This document shows, one piece after another, positions 23,901 to 35,900 of a stretch of DNA of 64,000 nt. This stretch comes from Tubulanus polymorphus (lineage: Eukaryota > Nemertea > Palaeonemertea > Tubulaniformes > Tubulanidae), in contig NC_134028.1 of assembly GCF_964204645.1 (NCBI RefSeq), positions 5,308,501 through 5,372,500 of the forward strand, given 5' to 3'. The position numbers were made by a program, and so were the translations under genes. The number at the start of each line of letters is the position of its first letter. Position 1 is the first letter of the stretch. The notes below the pieces were generated by a model. The model saw nothing but the letters and a program-made list of their open reading frames with translations, did no database searches and was not told the origin of the DNA.

Positions 23901-26900
23901 TTAGCTTACAAAACCACTGAATTACCTACCGGTTTACAGAGATAAACAATAGCAGGGCCCATTTCCACGAAAGGTTAAAGCCTAAAACGGTTAAGTTTGA
24001 ATTGTTGTCCTCATTGAAAACATGAAGTAATCATTGGCAATTACACCAAAAATTTGAGTTTTACCTTTTTGTGAAACCGAGCCCAGGAGTCTGTTGTTAT
24101 TGGGATATGAAAGTGATGCAGACGCTTCCTCGAAATTTGAAATCTTCTCCTTTAAAACTCCTTGAAAACTCCTATACCTTTTGGACTCGTTTTTTCTATT
24201 CGTATCGTGGGATTTTATCGTATTATCTAGATGAAGATGAAAGAAGTCTTTATTGTCACCGGTAACAGGAGCTCATCGGCGCGATAATTTTCCGAGGTGT
24301 TAGAATTGACGCTGGAAATGAGTATTAATTATTAGTCTGGATTAGATCCTGTTCCCGGTCTCCCAGACTGCAGGAAATGGTTTTCGAAAAGCCACTCGAT
24401 TTGATGAAAAAACAACAAAGTCGCCTCTAAACGCCCCGTAACGCTTTGATGATTTATGACCATCTTCGTGATTGTTCTATTTTATCCTGTCTTATTCAGT
24501 GGGTGCTGTTACTGACTTGCGTTTAGTGTCCAGTGAGGTGGAATTAATACTTTGAATGCTCGAAACTATAAAAACGAAGTCCGCGCCATGCGTTCATGTA
24601 CGTACGTACGCGCGCATCCTTTATGCGACTCTGACAAGCTTTCATAATGGATCTTTTTGAAAAATTCATTGTTCATTTCGTCGAAGTATGCAATAAGAAA
24701 TATACAATCATTCGGTATCTATGGTCTGAATGCTGGGACAGGGCGCTCTGCTTCTTTTGTATGAAGATGATATGATTTTGAGAATATTAGATAAGTTTTT
24801 TATTTTTCATCTTGAAACAGTGAGTCCCACTTATTTGATTTAGTGTCCTTTACAAACCCACCACACCTGCTGGGAACGAAACAGGGGTTTTTGAAAATAG
24901 GCCCGGATAAAAAAACTGGAATTGTCTTATCTTTAAAGAGACGGGTAAGATTTCCCCATTCTTTAGAAATGTATAAAATCCCAAAATGATGATGAAAAAT
25001 AAAGTCCGAAATGTTTCCTTTAAGCTAGCAGTTCATTCAACTTTACAACTATATCCCAATAGTCATCTTCAGGAATAGTGTATTCCTTGAACTAAGAGTT
25101 TATTCAAAGTCCAACTATATCCTAATAGTCATCTTCAGGAATAGTGTATTCCTTGAACTAAGAGTTTATTCAAAGTCCAACTATATCCTAATAGTCATCT
25201 TCAGGAATAGTGTATTCCTTGAACTAAGAGTTTATTCAAAGTCCAACTATATCTTATAGTCATCGTCAGGAATACTGTATTCCTTGAGCTAGGAGTTTAT
25301 TCAACTTTTCAACTTATATTCATCTTCAGGAATATTAACGCGAGGTAATACAAGAGATCTTACAGGCCTATATTATCGCCACAACATGGACAGAGTGTTT
25401 CATCAGTGGCTGCCATTCTTTTAGTCGCAAATATAAGCTTAATCACGGGAACTTGACAGTTAGTTGACTAGAGTTCGACGATTGAAAATGAACTAATTTC
25501 TATCATTCGAATTCACTATTCATTACCGGTCGCCGCGTTTCTCTTTGTTTGGTTTTTTACCTGTATCTCTGCTGCGTTGTAACTTCGACGACGACGACGC
25601 GACGTAAAACTTTCTTGTGGCTGCGTAATCCGGGCGATCAAAATAATGAGCCAGCCGACGGGATCGAATTGAGTCTTTGTTCTCGATGACAACCCGACAA
25701 ACTTTTAAAAGGTAGCTTCCCCGGTGGTGGTGCCGTCACCTCGAGGCTACGGTACAGAAGTCCGAGTTTATCTCATCTGATTGTTAATACATAAGTATCC
25801 TCGGGGCTTGGTTCATCCTGCTGAGCCCTGTAACGTTCTGTTAATGTCCACCGGTGGTTAAATCTCATATACGCGTCCGGGTTTATTGTGTAATTTTGTT
25901 AACGCTTTTGTTGCTCGATTAGACCACGGCGAGTTCGCGATGAGATTTTCTCCGCTGAGAGTCGAGTCGCTGAATCGAAATGGATTCTAACGGGATTGTC
26001 GCTTACCTCGAAATCGGGGAAATTTTTTCTATTTTCTTCAAAAAAAGTCGAGGAATATTCAGGGAAATTTGTCGAGAATAAATTGTGCGTATAATCAAAC
26101 ACAGAGTTGCCACTTGTAACAAGGAAATCCGGGAAGAGTCAGGGCAATTTCTTTACTTTAAAAAAGTCAGGGAATTTTGTAAAAAAAAAGCTAAAAATCA
26201 GGGAATAGTTAGGGAAATTTGTTGAGATTGCTGGCTTGTGGGTAAAATCAAACGGTTTCCGCCTATGCCTTGCTTATTTGACTGCGTTAATTGATTGGAT
26301 TCTAAGCTGATCAAGTCAGGGAAAACAATGTGCATGCCAGGAAACAGTCAAGGAAAAAGCGAGTCTGGTTAAAGTGGCCAGTCTGTTTGATAATCATTAT
26401 TTTACAAGTATTAGAATTCATTTCACCAAAACCTTGATACGTTTAAATCAAGAAACTGTGAAACGCCTCCATTATTACAATACTTGTATCATCATTCCTT
26501 TGTTGCGAAGCGGCGCGGACCCATTAGTTCAACCATACAGACAGATATCACACACTGGGTGTTACACCTCTAAACATGAGGCTTAGTTATTCTAGATGCT
26601 CTTTTCATCCTGATTCATGTTCCATATAATATATCATGTTCCATGGGCGTAGTATATATCGTGATGATGATCATCAAACGTGTGAAAATCTTACGACCTT
26701 TGTTAGCTTAATTATCAGTTAGTTAAGTCTGTATCGCGGGGTTCGCTACGATATTTGACAACTACCTGTCAGGCCTTCGGCTATATATCATTTTGAAAAT
26801 ATCTTATTCGGGATTTTATTTATTCAGCTTTTTTTCGTGGGAATTATAGCTGTTTTAAATTATTCATTATCGCTCGAGGGTGGTTTCAATATGCGAATAA

Positions 26901-29900
26901 TCATTCATCAGGTTTAGAATCGCGGGGTTTTCTGAGATAAATTCAACCCTTTATTCTCAACTGCAGTTTACCACGGATTGTTTATGTTAGAAGTTTTCAA
27001 AGTTGAATCATATTTTTAACTTTCATTGGATATAAAAATTGAGCAACTACAATTCTGCAACTGCAAAAATTCTCAACTTCACTTTATCACGGATTGTTTA
27101 TGTCGGAAGTTTTCAAAGTTAAATCATATTTTCAACTTTCATTGGATATAAAAATTGAGCTTATCATTTTGGAAATGCACATGAAATCACCTCATTTCAT
27201 GGAATACCTACCTGTAAAACTGAGTGAATCAGAAAAATCGAGAAACAATCAGGGAAAACTCAGGGCCCAGTTTTATAGACTGGTATTTCCTTTAACCTGG
27301 GGGCTAACTTAATTCATTTTCAGTTGAGTTAACCCCCGGGTTAAAGATAATACCAGTCTATAAAACCGGGCCCTGAAATTTGACTAACTTTGCAAAAGAA
27401 CCTGGAAAAAAGGAATTTGGATATGTTATTGACCTTGGATTTCTTAATCAGTATAAAAATCGAATGAAAAAATAAATTTCAATTCACCTGCCGCAGATTC
27501 ACTTTTGTGTGATAACATGAAAACTCGGGGAATTTTTAAATCAAAACAATGCGGACTGTAATGATGAGTTTTCATTGTCGTATTTTCAGGTCCTGGTTCG
27601 TACAACGCGCCGGGTATGGGCTCGGACAGCATGCGCCGGGCGTACATCGAGAGCACCAGGCGCGGCGTATTCGGAACGACGTCCGTTCGTATACAGCCGT
27701 TGATAAAACGCGGAGAAACCGACCTGCCCGGGCCGTCGCATTACAAAGTCAAAGAGAAACCGTTCAAAAGTCGATACCAACAACTTTCGTCGACGTTCGC
27801 TTCGCTAACGAACCGTCTGCAAGAGCCGACTGGTGTCATAAAGGTAAGCTCGACGATACCGTCGCGTAATTCACACTATCGCTAATTCACCCCATACCTG
27901 AAACGGATAAATTTGGAATTGACCAAATCAATGCTGCGCATTTACAAACGTTTTTAAATCAACTTTTATGACTGACAGCAAAGTTTCTATTCACACCCAT
28001 AGAAATGGTCCTTGTCAGTCTAAATTGGTCCGTTCATAAAAGGGATCGACTTGGGATTTGGAACAGACTTTTTCATTATTTGGACAAATTGAAGGGGTGA
28101 GATTTTGCCCAAATGAGCAGCTTTTAAAATTTCTAATTTATGGCTGCCCGTGGTTTTTGATTCTCATTGTTCAACGTTGTGTTCAGACATCTATTATATG
28201 ATTCTGATTTCTGAAACAACTCCCATCCCTTGTATGTGAGTTTTACCAAGGAAATGCCACCAGCAAAAAGGCTGTGTGACAGAGATTAAGAAATGTTGCT
28301 ATTTTCATCTGTTCCGGAGACATACAGCAACATGACTTCAGCATTTGATTTAAGGCAAAACAGTTTTGTTCATGTATATTACCTCGGTTTACCTTCCCGT
28401 ATAGACCTCACAGGCAATATACCGACTGTTCATAATTCTTTTCATTCTACCTTTGTGTTTACTTATGATTTCATCTTTAACGGGCAAACAAACAGCGCAC
28501 TGCGCCCCTCAGGCTCCAGTCATCTCTTCATATCTCGGTTATCTTCATTTTTCATCTCCGCTTCTCAACATCGTTTCGTACAGATTCCGACTGAGTATAG
28601 GTTGAGCTAGTATCTTTAGAAAGGGCTGCATTAAGTAACCCTGAACCTACTTCATTATTCCAGCTATATTCGGTTAATCATTTGAGTCCATAGATGCCAT
28701 GGCTATGGTAATGATAATAATCATAACATTTTGAGGATGCGAATGCCCCTGAGAGATGGCTGCCTACCTGTTCTGGGCATAAAAGTATGGATAAAGCCGG
28801 TTTTGACTTTTTAGATAGTTTAGTTTCCGTGGGAATGCCCAGGGTATTTTTGAAGGGGTTCAAATGTCTCTTTAAAAGGCCAAATCCATTAGATTCGTCC
28901 ACAAACTGCCGTTAGAGCTTTTTAAATGACAGCTAAATCCCTGGCTAGATCTCGGTGTACCACCAAGTTTAGAACAGACTGCACAGATAGATGTTTCATT
29001 ATTTTTAAAATGTTACTATGGCCCAAATGACTGCCCGTTTGGGGTATGCCTATATGGTTTCTTACTGTTGGGAGCAGTAAGAGATCTTATCATTATTCGC
29101 GAGTACTAGTTCATCCGTTAATAATTGGTCGAGTTTTAATCGGTGATTGATTATTGATCTATCGGTATATGATATATCGATCCGATACGTGATCGGAGTT
29201 TATCGCAGTCGTGGATCAGTTCGTTCGGGAATCACTGAGAATACAGCAATAATTGAGTATGACAGAATAAGATTACATTGATTTGCTTACGACTTCTATT
29301 TCGACGACGTGGTCAATGTTTATCGATGCTTCTCTAACTTACTATTAGTTATTCGTTCGTTTCAGAGCAAAATCTAGTGTGGAATAATTGGTAGATAGGC
29401 CTAGCTCATTCCAACTCAAAGAATATAAAGTAACCATGAACAGAGCTGAGGAACCTGGAAAACTCAGGGAATTGAACAATCTAGAAAATATCAGGGAAAA
29501 CTCTCAGCATTTGACAGATTTTACCAAAAAACCTGGAAAATTCAGGGATTTGGATAATGCTATCGGCCATGCGTTTCTTTATCAGTACGCGATTCAATGA
29601 AAAATGAATGAATTTTAACATTTCAAACCTCAAAATTTCTGTGATTCACTCAGGAAATTTTGTGTAGTCGCAAGGAAAAATCTGAAATTTGTAATGGGTG
29701 GAAAGTGGCCACCCTGATGAGCTCTCATGGTTGCTTTGTTGAAAATCGATTTTTACTTTGAATCTGTAATCGCTATGAAGTTCAAGAGAATACCTATTTC
29801 AAATCTTGAGGTTTAGGCTTCTTCGATAGTTCAGTAGATACATTAATCTTTCATTACATAAACATCTACAAAGAATACGAAACTTTGAGAAACTTCCAGA

Positions 29901-32900
29901 AAACAAACTTTTCAGATCCCGATCTATCGCAGCGAAGATGAATGCGATTCGCACAAAAATTTACTTAAAATACCATGAAAAAAAAAGCGATTTTTGCCGG
30001 GATAGTTTTCTGAGAGCCGTATCAGATGGACAGTGGTATCTCGCCGGTAAAATATATGTTTACTTCAACCACCGACAAAAAATATTTCTTAATCTCCTAC
30101 GGAGTAGAAACTTACTTCAAGTTTGTTATCTTTGACATATTACACTGACAGTAACAAGCAACGTAACACTAGCAGTAGTAGTAGTCTATATGAGCTGGCT
30201 TTTTCCGCTAGGATTAACGGAAAAAGCATTTCAAAGTTTTTAAACAACAGCCTCGTAGAGTAGTCAAACCAGTTACGTCAATCAGTTTGTCTTGTTAATG
30301 GTTTTCGCTAATTAGCGGCGTAAAAATGCTTAAAAGCCCTGTCTGAGAGCATTTAGGAAACATATTCATGTACGTTGTCGATGTCTAGGTATTTGCGGTG
30401 AGTAAAAGATTCTAATTTGGGATTGATGAGATACGATACGGTTGTGGTAGGATGTAGCCGATGGCAACAGTTGACTCTGACTCTGACTCTGATGATACTA
30501 ATTGTTATGGACTCTGGTATCTGAGTAACTCGTCAGAAGCTAATCGGACCTTCTAGCAAAATCATAATTCACCAATAGGTACATTAAACATGTTCTCTAT
30601 GTACTATGTAGAATACGTAGTCATGATTTCATATGTGAGTTAGGTTTTCATACAATTATAAGTCAAAAATTAGTCTATGTCAATGTGGAGCTGCAACACC
30701 AGTTATCCCACCAGGTGGCGTGACGAGCGCTCAGTCCTTCATTCATGTTCAATCAGCTTTGAACTGAATTTTCATTCATTTTTCTAGTCAGATACTGGTG
30801 TAGTTTACATTAATAACTGATTCATTTATGAGAAAAGTTCATTCGATTTTCAATGAAATGTTGAAGAAATCAAACACAGAAAACCGAATAACTACACATG
30901 AACCTAACAGATCCTTGCTTGCCACATAGTTTCAGTGGTTACCCATTACTTGAGCCTCATATAGTACTCAGTTCTACAGTTTTGATAACTGATTCATTTA
31001 TGAGAAAAGTTCATTCGATTTTCATTGAAATGTTGAAGAAATCGAACACGGAGAACCGAATAACTACACATGAACCTTACAGATCCTTGCTTGCCACATA
31101 GTTTCAGTTTGTTACCCATTACTTGAGCCTCATATAGTACTCAGTTCTACAGTTTTGATAACTGATTCATTTATGAGAAAAGTTCATTCGATTTTCATTG
31201 AAATGTTGAAGAAATCGAACACGGAGAACCGAATAACTACACATGAACCTTACAGATCCTTGCTTGCCACATAGTTTCAGTGGTTACCCATTACCTGAGC
31301 CTCACATAGTGCTCAGTTCTACAGTTTTGATAGTAAAATTCGAGTCTATAGTTTTGAAATACTAGTTCTGCTATGATTAATCCCAAGAACTATAGAACTG
31401 GCTCCAGGGAATCTTTTCATGAAAGATACATATCTCTGGTGGTGATGAACACTTATAAAAAGCACTACAATCATAAGAACATATAAGTTATGAAAGCAGG
31501 CGACGTTTTGTGTAAACATTTGGTGCCAGCCTGGCAGTTACATAATCCTCACCATCTCATATCCCGACATTCGTGACATTCGATAACTTGCTTATTAATT
31601 ACGGCTCATTTTTAACTGGAAGTTTTTGATTTATCCGTATCTTCGATATCGTGATGCAACGGTAATTAGTCGTATACTGGTGTTAATACTTGCGGATTAG
31701 GTGGCGACTTTTTTCCCGTTGACATTCGTCCCCGGCGGAGTCTAGTTGTCGCGTACGTCGGCTCCACATGGGATTTCGTCTAAGACTTTTGAAATTTGTA
31801 ATCGGCTGAAGTTTTTATTTCCGTTGCAGAGCTGATGATCAAGCTGTTCTATTGTTAGAATTCACAGTCCTTTTTTTGTGCAGATTAGTTTTTATTTCCA
31901 TCAGATTAATATACATCATCTTCATCTCGCCACACGCCACATTACGGGCAAGATTCACAATCCTGATTCTGCAGTCTAGCTAAGTATTATATCATCCCAA
32001 CTTACCATGGATAGAAATGTTGTGGTTCTTCGCATAGCCCTGACTTATTGCTGATGGCCCTGACTATAAGAAGCGATGTATGAATCGTAATACTGGTTTG
32101 GTTCGAGAATCAAAATGGATCCGATCCTATGATTGATTAGAGTATTTCTTATTTTTGGAAACAGCGAGAAAAAACTATTTTCGGCTTGCTCTATTCATCT
32201 CAGAGTTCAGTAGTTTTTCATTAGTTTTCCAATCAATTTTTTTCAAGACTTTCTAACTCTAGCATCAGATCAAGCTCAAGACTGTGGAACTAGGTTCCGT
32301 TGATTTTAACTCGTGACTGAGAAAAGTAAGATCCGGGTGCGGAATGTTTCCTAAGCTCTCTCAATATCAGGCCTTCTAAATACTCTAAGCCCCTTTAAGA
32401 AATAGCTCTTAATGATTATGAATATTCATCGCTTCGAAACAAATGAAAGTATAAGCGAAGATGAAGGCTACTGCGGCGAGCGTAATTAATACGCCGCTTG
32501 TATTAGGTTTATAAATCTGCGATCTACGCGAATGTCACCGATTAGACTCGACGCAAATCTCCAATTTCACGGTCATTTAGCCACTTACAAGACCGTACGG
32601 ACCATTCGGTCAATCATTCGGAAATTGAAGATAAATTGACAGATCGGGTCCACCAGTTGCCTCGACGAGCAACAGGCAATTGTTGCCGCGTCCGAGATTC
32701 TTATGAGATTTGCTTATGATATAATTCAATTACGGCGCTGGACGTTGGGAAAGTTATGCTTATCGGAATGTACGCTTATCAGTCGATGAGTGCGGTCCCG
32801 TCGAGCTGCGCTTATGAAGTACTTATCTTTCCCCTTTTATTCCGAGTCTTAGGAGAGAGACCGAACAATAATTCTCTGATTGCCCGGCTGTTGGCTTTGT

Positions 32901-35900
32901 TCGCGATTAGGAACCCCCCTGTGCGTCGAATATTGCTGTCAATAGTTCAAATTTCAAACTCGATATTTCGACGCGTTCTTTATGAATTTCGACGGCGAAA
33001 ATCACCTCTAAATTGGAACCGAAATTTACTCGGTAATTGCGTAATTTCAGCAGCGCTAATGATCGTCTAATTCCACGCACGACGTTAAAACACTTTAATT
33101 GCCAATTATTTTACGTAATCAAAAGAAAATTCTAAATGCGAATTTATCATAAGCTATTACGCGGCAACAAAACAGGATAGTCATCGTGTTTGTAATGAGT
33201 TCAGTTCTTCAGAGGTTCGGATTTTTCGAGGGGGGAGAACACCGGGGTCGTTTCATGTACTATTGTGTGACTAATCATTGTCGCGCAAATCGCTCGTTTT
33301 TCCGTTTTCCTTTGATTTACAAGTCTGAACTATCTATTGTGACGCGAAGGTAACGTCGACTTGTCTTTTCGACGACGACGCCGACGATGATGACGCGGCG
33401 TTCTCTCCCTCGGGCTCGTCGCGCTTACCCTCCGGGCGAGGCACTAATTACCTGTAAAAACTGCCCGCTATCAGAAACGTTAACTTCGTGTTTGATGTTA
33501 TTGTTATATGATGTTTTTTAAGAGGGTGTACCTGGCGTCTGCTGCTCGAGAAAGCTCCTCGGCTATGTCTTTGACTCTTCTAGAGCGCGCGCGCGCGCGT
33601 CGCGTAAGTTATAAACTTACACGGTGACTCATCCGGTTAGCCCGTCATGTCTTACACGGTGACTTTTGAAAATTAAATCCGACTAGATGGACGTTCAATG
33701 AGCTGATTAGTTTCGTATTACACACTAGTGGCTTTTGATTAAATCTCTCGGTTTCAAAGACGCTCGTCCTATTTCACTGTACTCTTCTTGATAACTATTT
33801 CCGAGAATTCATCGATGTGATATATACTTCCTATTGTTCCGTTACATATTCTTAATGAAAGATTTCATGCGCAATTTCCTTAAAAATATATCCGATTGTT
33901 TCGATGTGATAAGCATCGAGTTGTAGCATCAATGTCCGTGCTAGTTTCAATAGAGGAATGATGGTCCGATCGGGGAGGTCTAATTCAATCCCCTCAATAT
34001 GAGTGAAAACTACAAGAGCATTTGAGGTTTCGACTCAAATTTTATAAATCATTTGGAAAATGGCTCATAGAATTTAGTTGAAATGTCAAATACTATCGTA
34101 GTTTTTTCTATAATGTCGATGTTGCTATCAATTTTTTGATTCAGCATGCTAATGCATCGAAAAAATGGAATAATGTCAAAAAGCACCATTTGCCCAAAAT
34201 ACACACTCCGTCCCATACCCTCCTTAGATATCATCCACGTCCACAAGTTGCTTTCTGCTATCATTTGTTTCATGCGCGTCGTTGATTTATTGATATCAGT
34301 TTAGTCCGGTTCATCGAGCATATTATGTATATAGTTATTGATGCGACGTTTACCTCTGCGTGAACTGATAGTTCAGTTCGTAGATCACGGTTATTGATGA
34401 TATTTATGTAGCCAAGTGATTGCGTCATTTCTCTTACTGTTTGTGCAGATTTTTAGACAAAATTATGGCAGTTTGGCAATCTTTGAATGAGACTACTTAT
34501 CTTTGTTGCTAGTAAAATTCCATTCAAATAATTGAAACGCTTTGTCTTTATAACTTAGTTTCGGTCAGTTCATGAATATTCTATAGTAACTATTGTCATT
34601 GAACAGATCTCTAGGAAGAACATCTTGTCAACTAGATTCATATTTCACGATTGATTTCAGATGAAATCGGGCGTAATCGGGTTTAATGACTGTTATATTA
34701 CTGTGGGTAGCAGCTTTAGATTTTAATTAATTTATTCGCAGTATTCTCCGCAGTGAGCTAGATACGCGCTTAAATAGAATCTAATACATGAAATAAGCAA
34801 CTATTCAAAAAACAATTTAGATTAGGATAAATTAGGATAACTTCTTTTCTATGGGGACCATTATAAACCGATCCAGAAAGCCTCTATTGCTAGCATAGGA
34901 AGAGCAAAGTAGAAACTAGCTTTTGCCAATTGTGCTGATTCAAGTCAGTTTTTGATGTATCAAAGGATGAAAAGTTGGGTAAACGTTCGGGTTAGGTTAG
35001 GCTATGATGAAGGATAAAGGGTTAACATTAAGCCTAGCGCACATCGACACTGCAATTGGAGACAACTAGTTGCTACCGAACGATTACCCCGCGCACATCG
35101 AAATCTAGTTACAACCGGTCAGTTGCAGCAACTGCATGGCGCATGTCGATCGTCGAGATCCAGAGCGGGCACATCGACGGATATAACTGCGATTGAGTAC
35201 AACCAGTTGCTCAAAAGTAGAACATGGGCAACTGGCTGGAACTGGAGATAGATGGACGCTTACCAATCGTAAGCTCGCTCACATCGACACATTCAAGCAA
35301 CTGATCGTATCCAGCCAGTTCCTCATGCGCCGAAAACTGCCTTGCAACTAGTTGTCTCCAATCGCAGTGTCGATGTGCGCTAGGCTTTAGGGTTAGGTTA
35401 GGATGATGTTGTTAACTTAAGTCAGTTTTCATCCCTGGATATGTCATCAGCCATACAGATTTCATCAATCCAGCGTTCTTCAGTTGAGTTTGAATCCCGG
35501 TGGTGGTAGTTTCTTCCTCAAAGCAGTGAGGCCTCGCGCTTCCCTGACCTCTATCTCTCATCCGGGGAAAAAGGTAGAGGGATAAATAGTCGAATGAGGT
35601 CTAAATGGCTATGCACCACGGCTCGCTGTAATTATACAAAACAAATATGATGTTTTAACGGTTTGATTCATCGGTTCTGAATCATGTTGCGCGTTGTTTT
35701 ATCGCATCTTTTATTCAGCTTTGCCCGCGATACATTGCACACGAGATTAGACAACAATTCATCGAAATGAATCATCACCTTTCAATCTTCGTTTGTCACA
35801 CGCGGTTTAATCAATATGTACATAATTCTACCTTTAATAAACATGTTTCAACGACTGAGCGCGACTCGCCCTCGAGATCGGGAATCAACTGGGAATTCCC

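Larger units (their letters stand above)
17206..27589 (+). other. STPG2 intron 7 (10.4 kb), repeat-rich
   Basis: Contains palindromic MITEs (17965-18090, 23720-23861, 23953-24087), degenerate TAAGACC-type copies (18765-19055), a GA run (19673-19695), a CpG-rich block (19360-20170), CAGGGAA-family copies (21079-21356, 26100-26382, 27215-27430), a 332-bp MITE (21999-22330), a CpG-rich block (22560-23100), the hammerhead-bearing inverted repeat (23335-23562), a 66-bp tandem array (25026-25333), a duplicated 90-bp segment (26956-27044 and 27072-27163) and a nested MITE (27261-27375). A related pair of copies lies at 18165-18290 and 20215-20310. No nested gene recognised. Confidence 0.75.

Noticed and set aside
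27549-27885. Several overlapping ORFs on both strands
   Set aside because: They are other-frame shadows of STPG2 exon 8; only the frame that joins exons 7 and 9 is kept.
28699-28713. Second X-box-like string (GGCTATGGTAAT) in intron 8
   Set aside because: One half-site is broken and it is not near a promoter.
34987-35403. GGGTTAGG strings suggesting telomeric repeats
   Set aside because: Only short isolated words flanking a MITE, with no tandem TTAGGG array.
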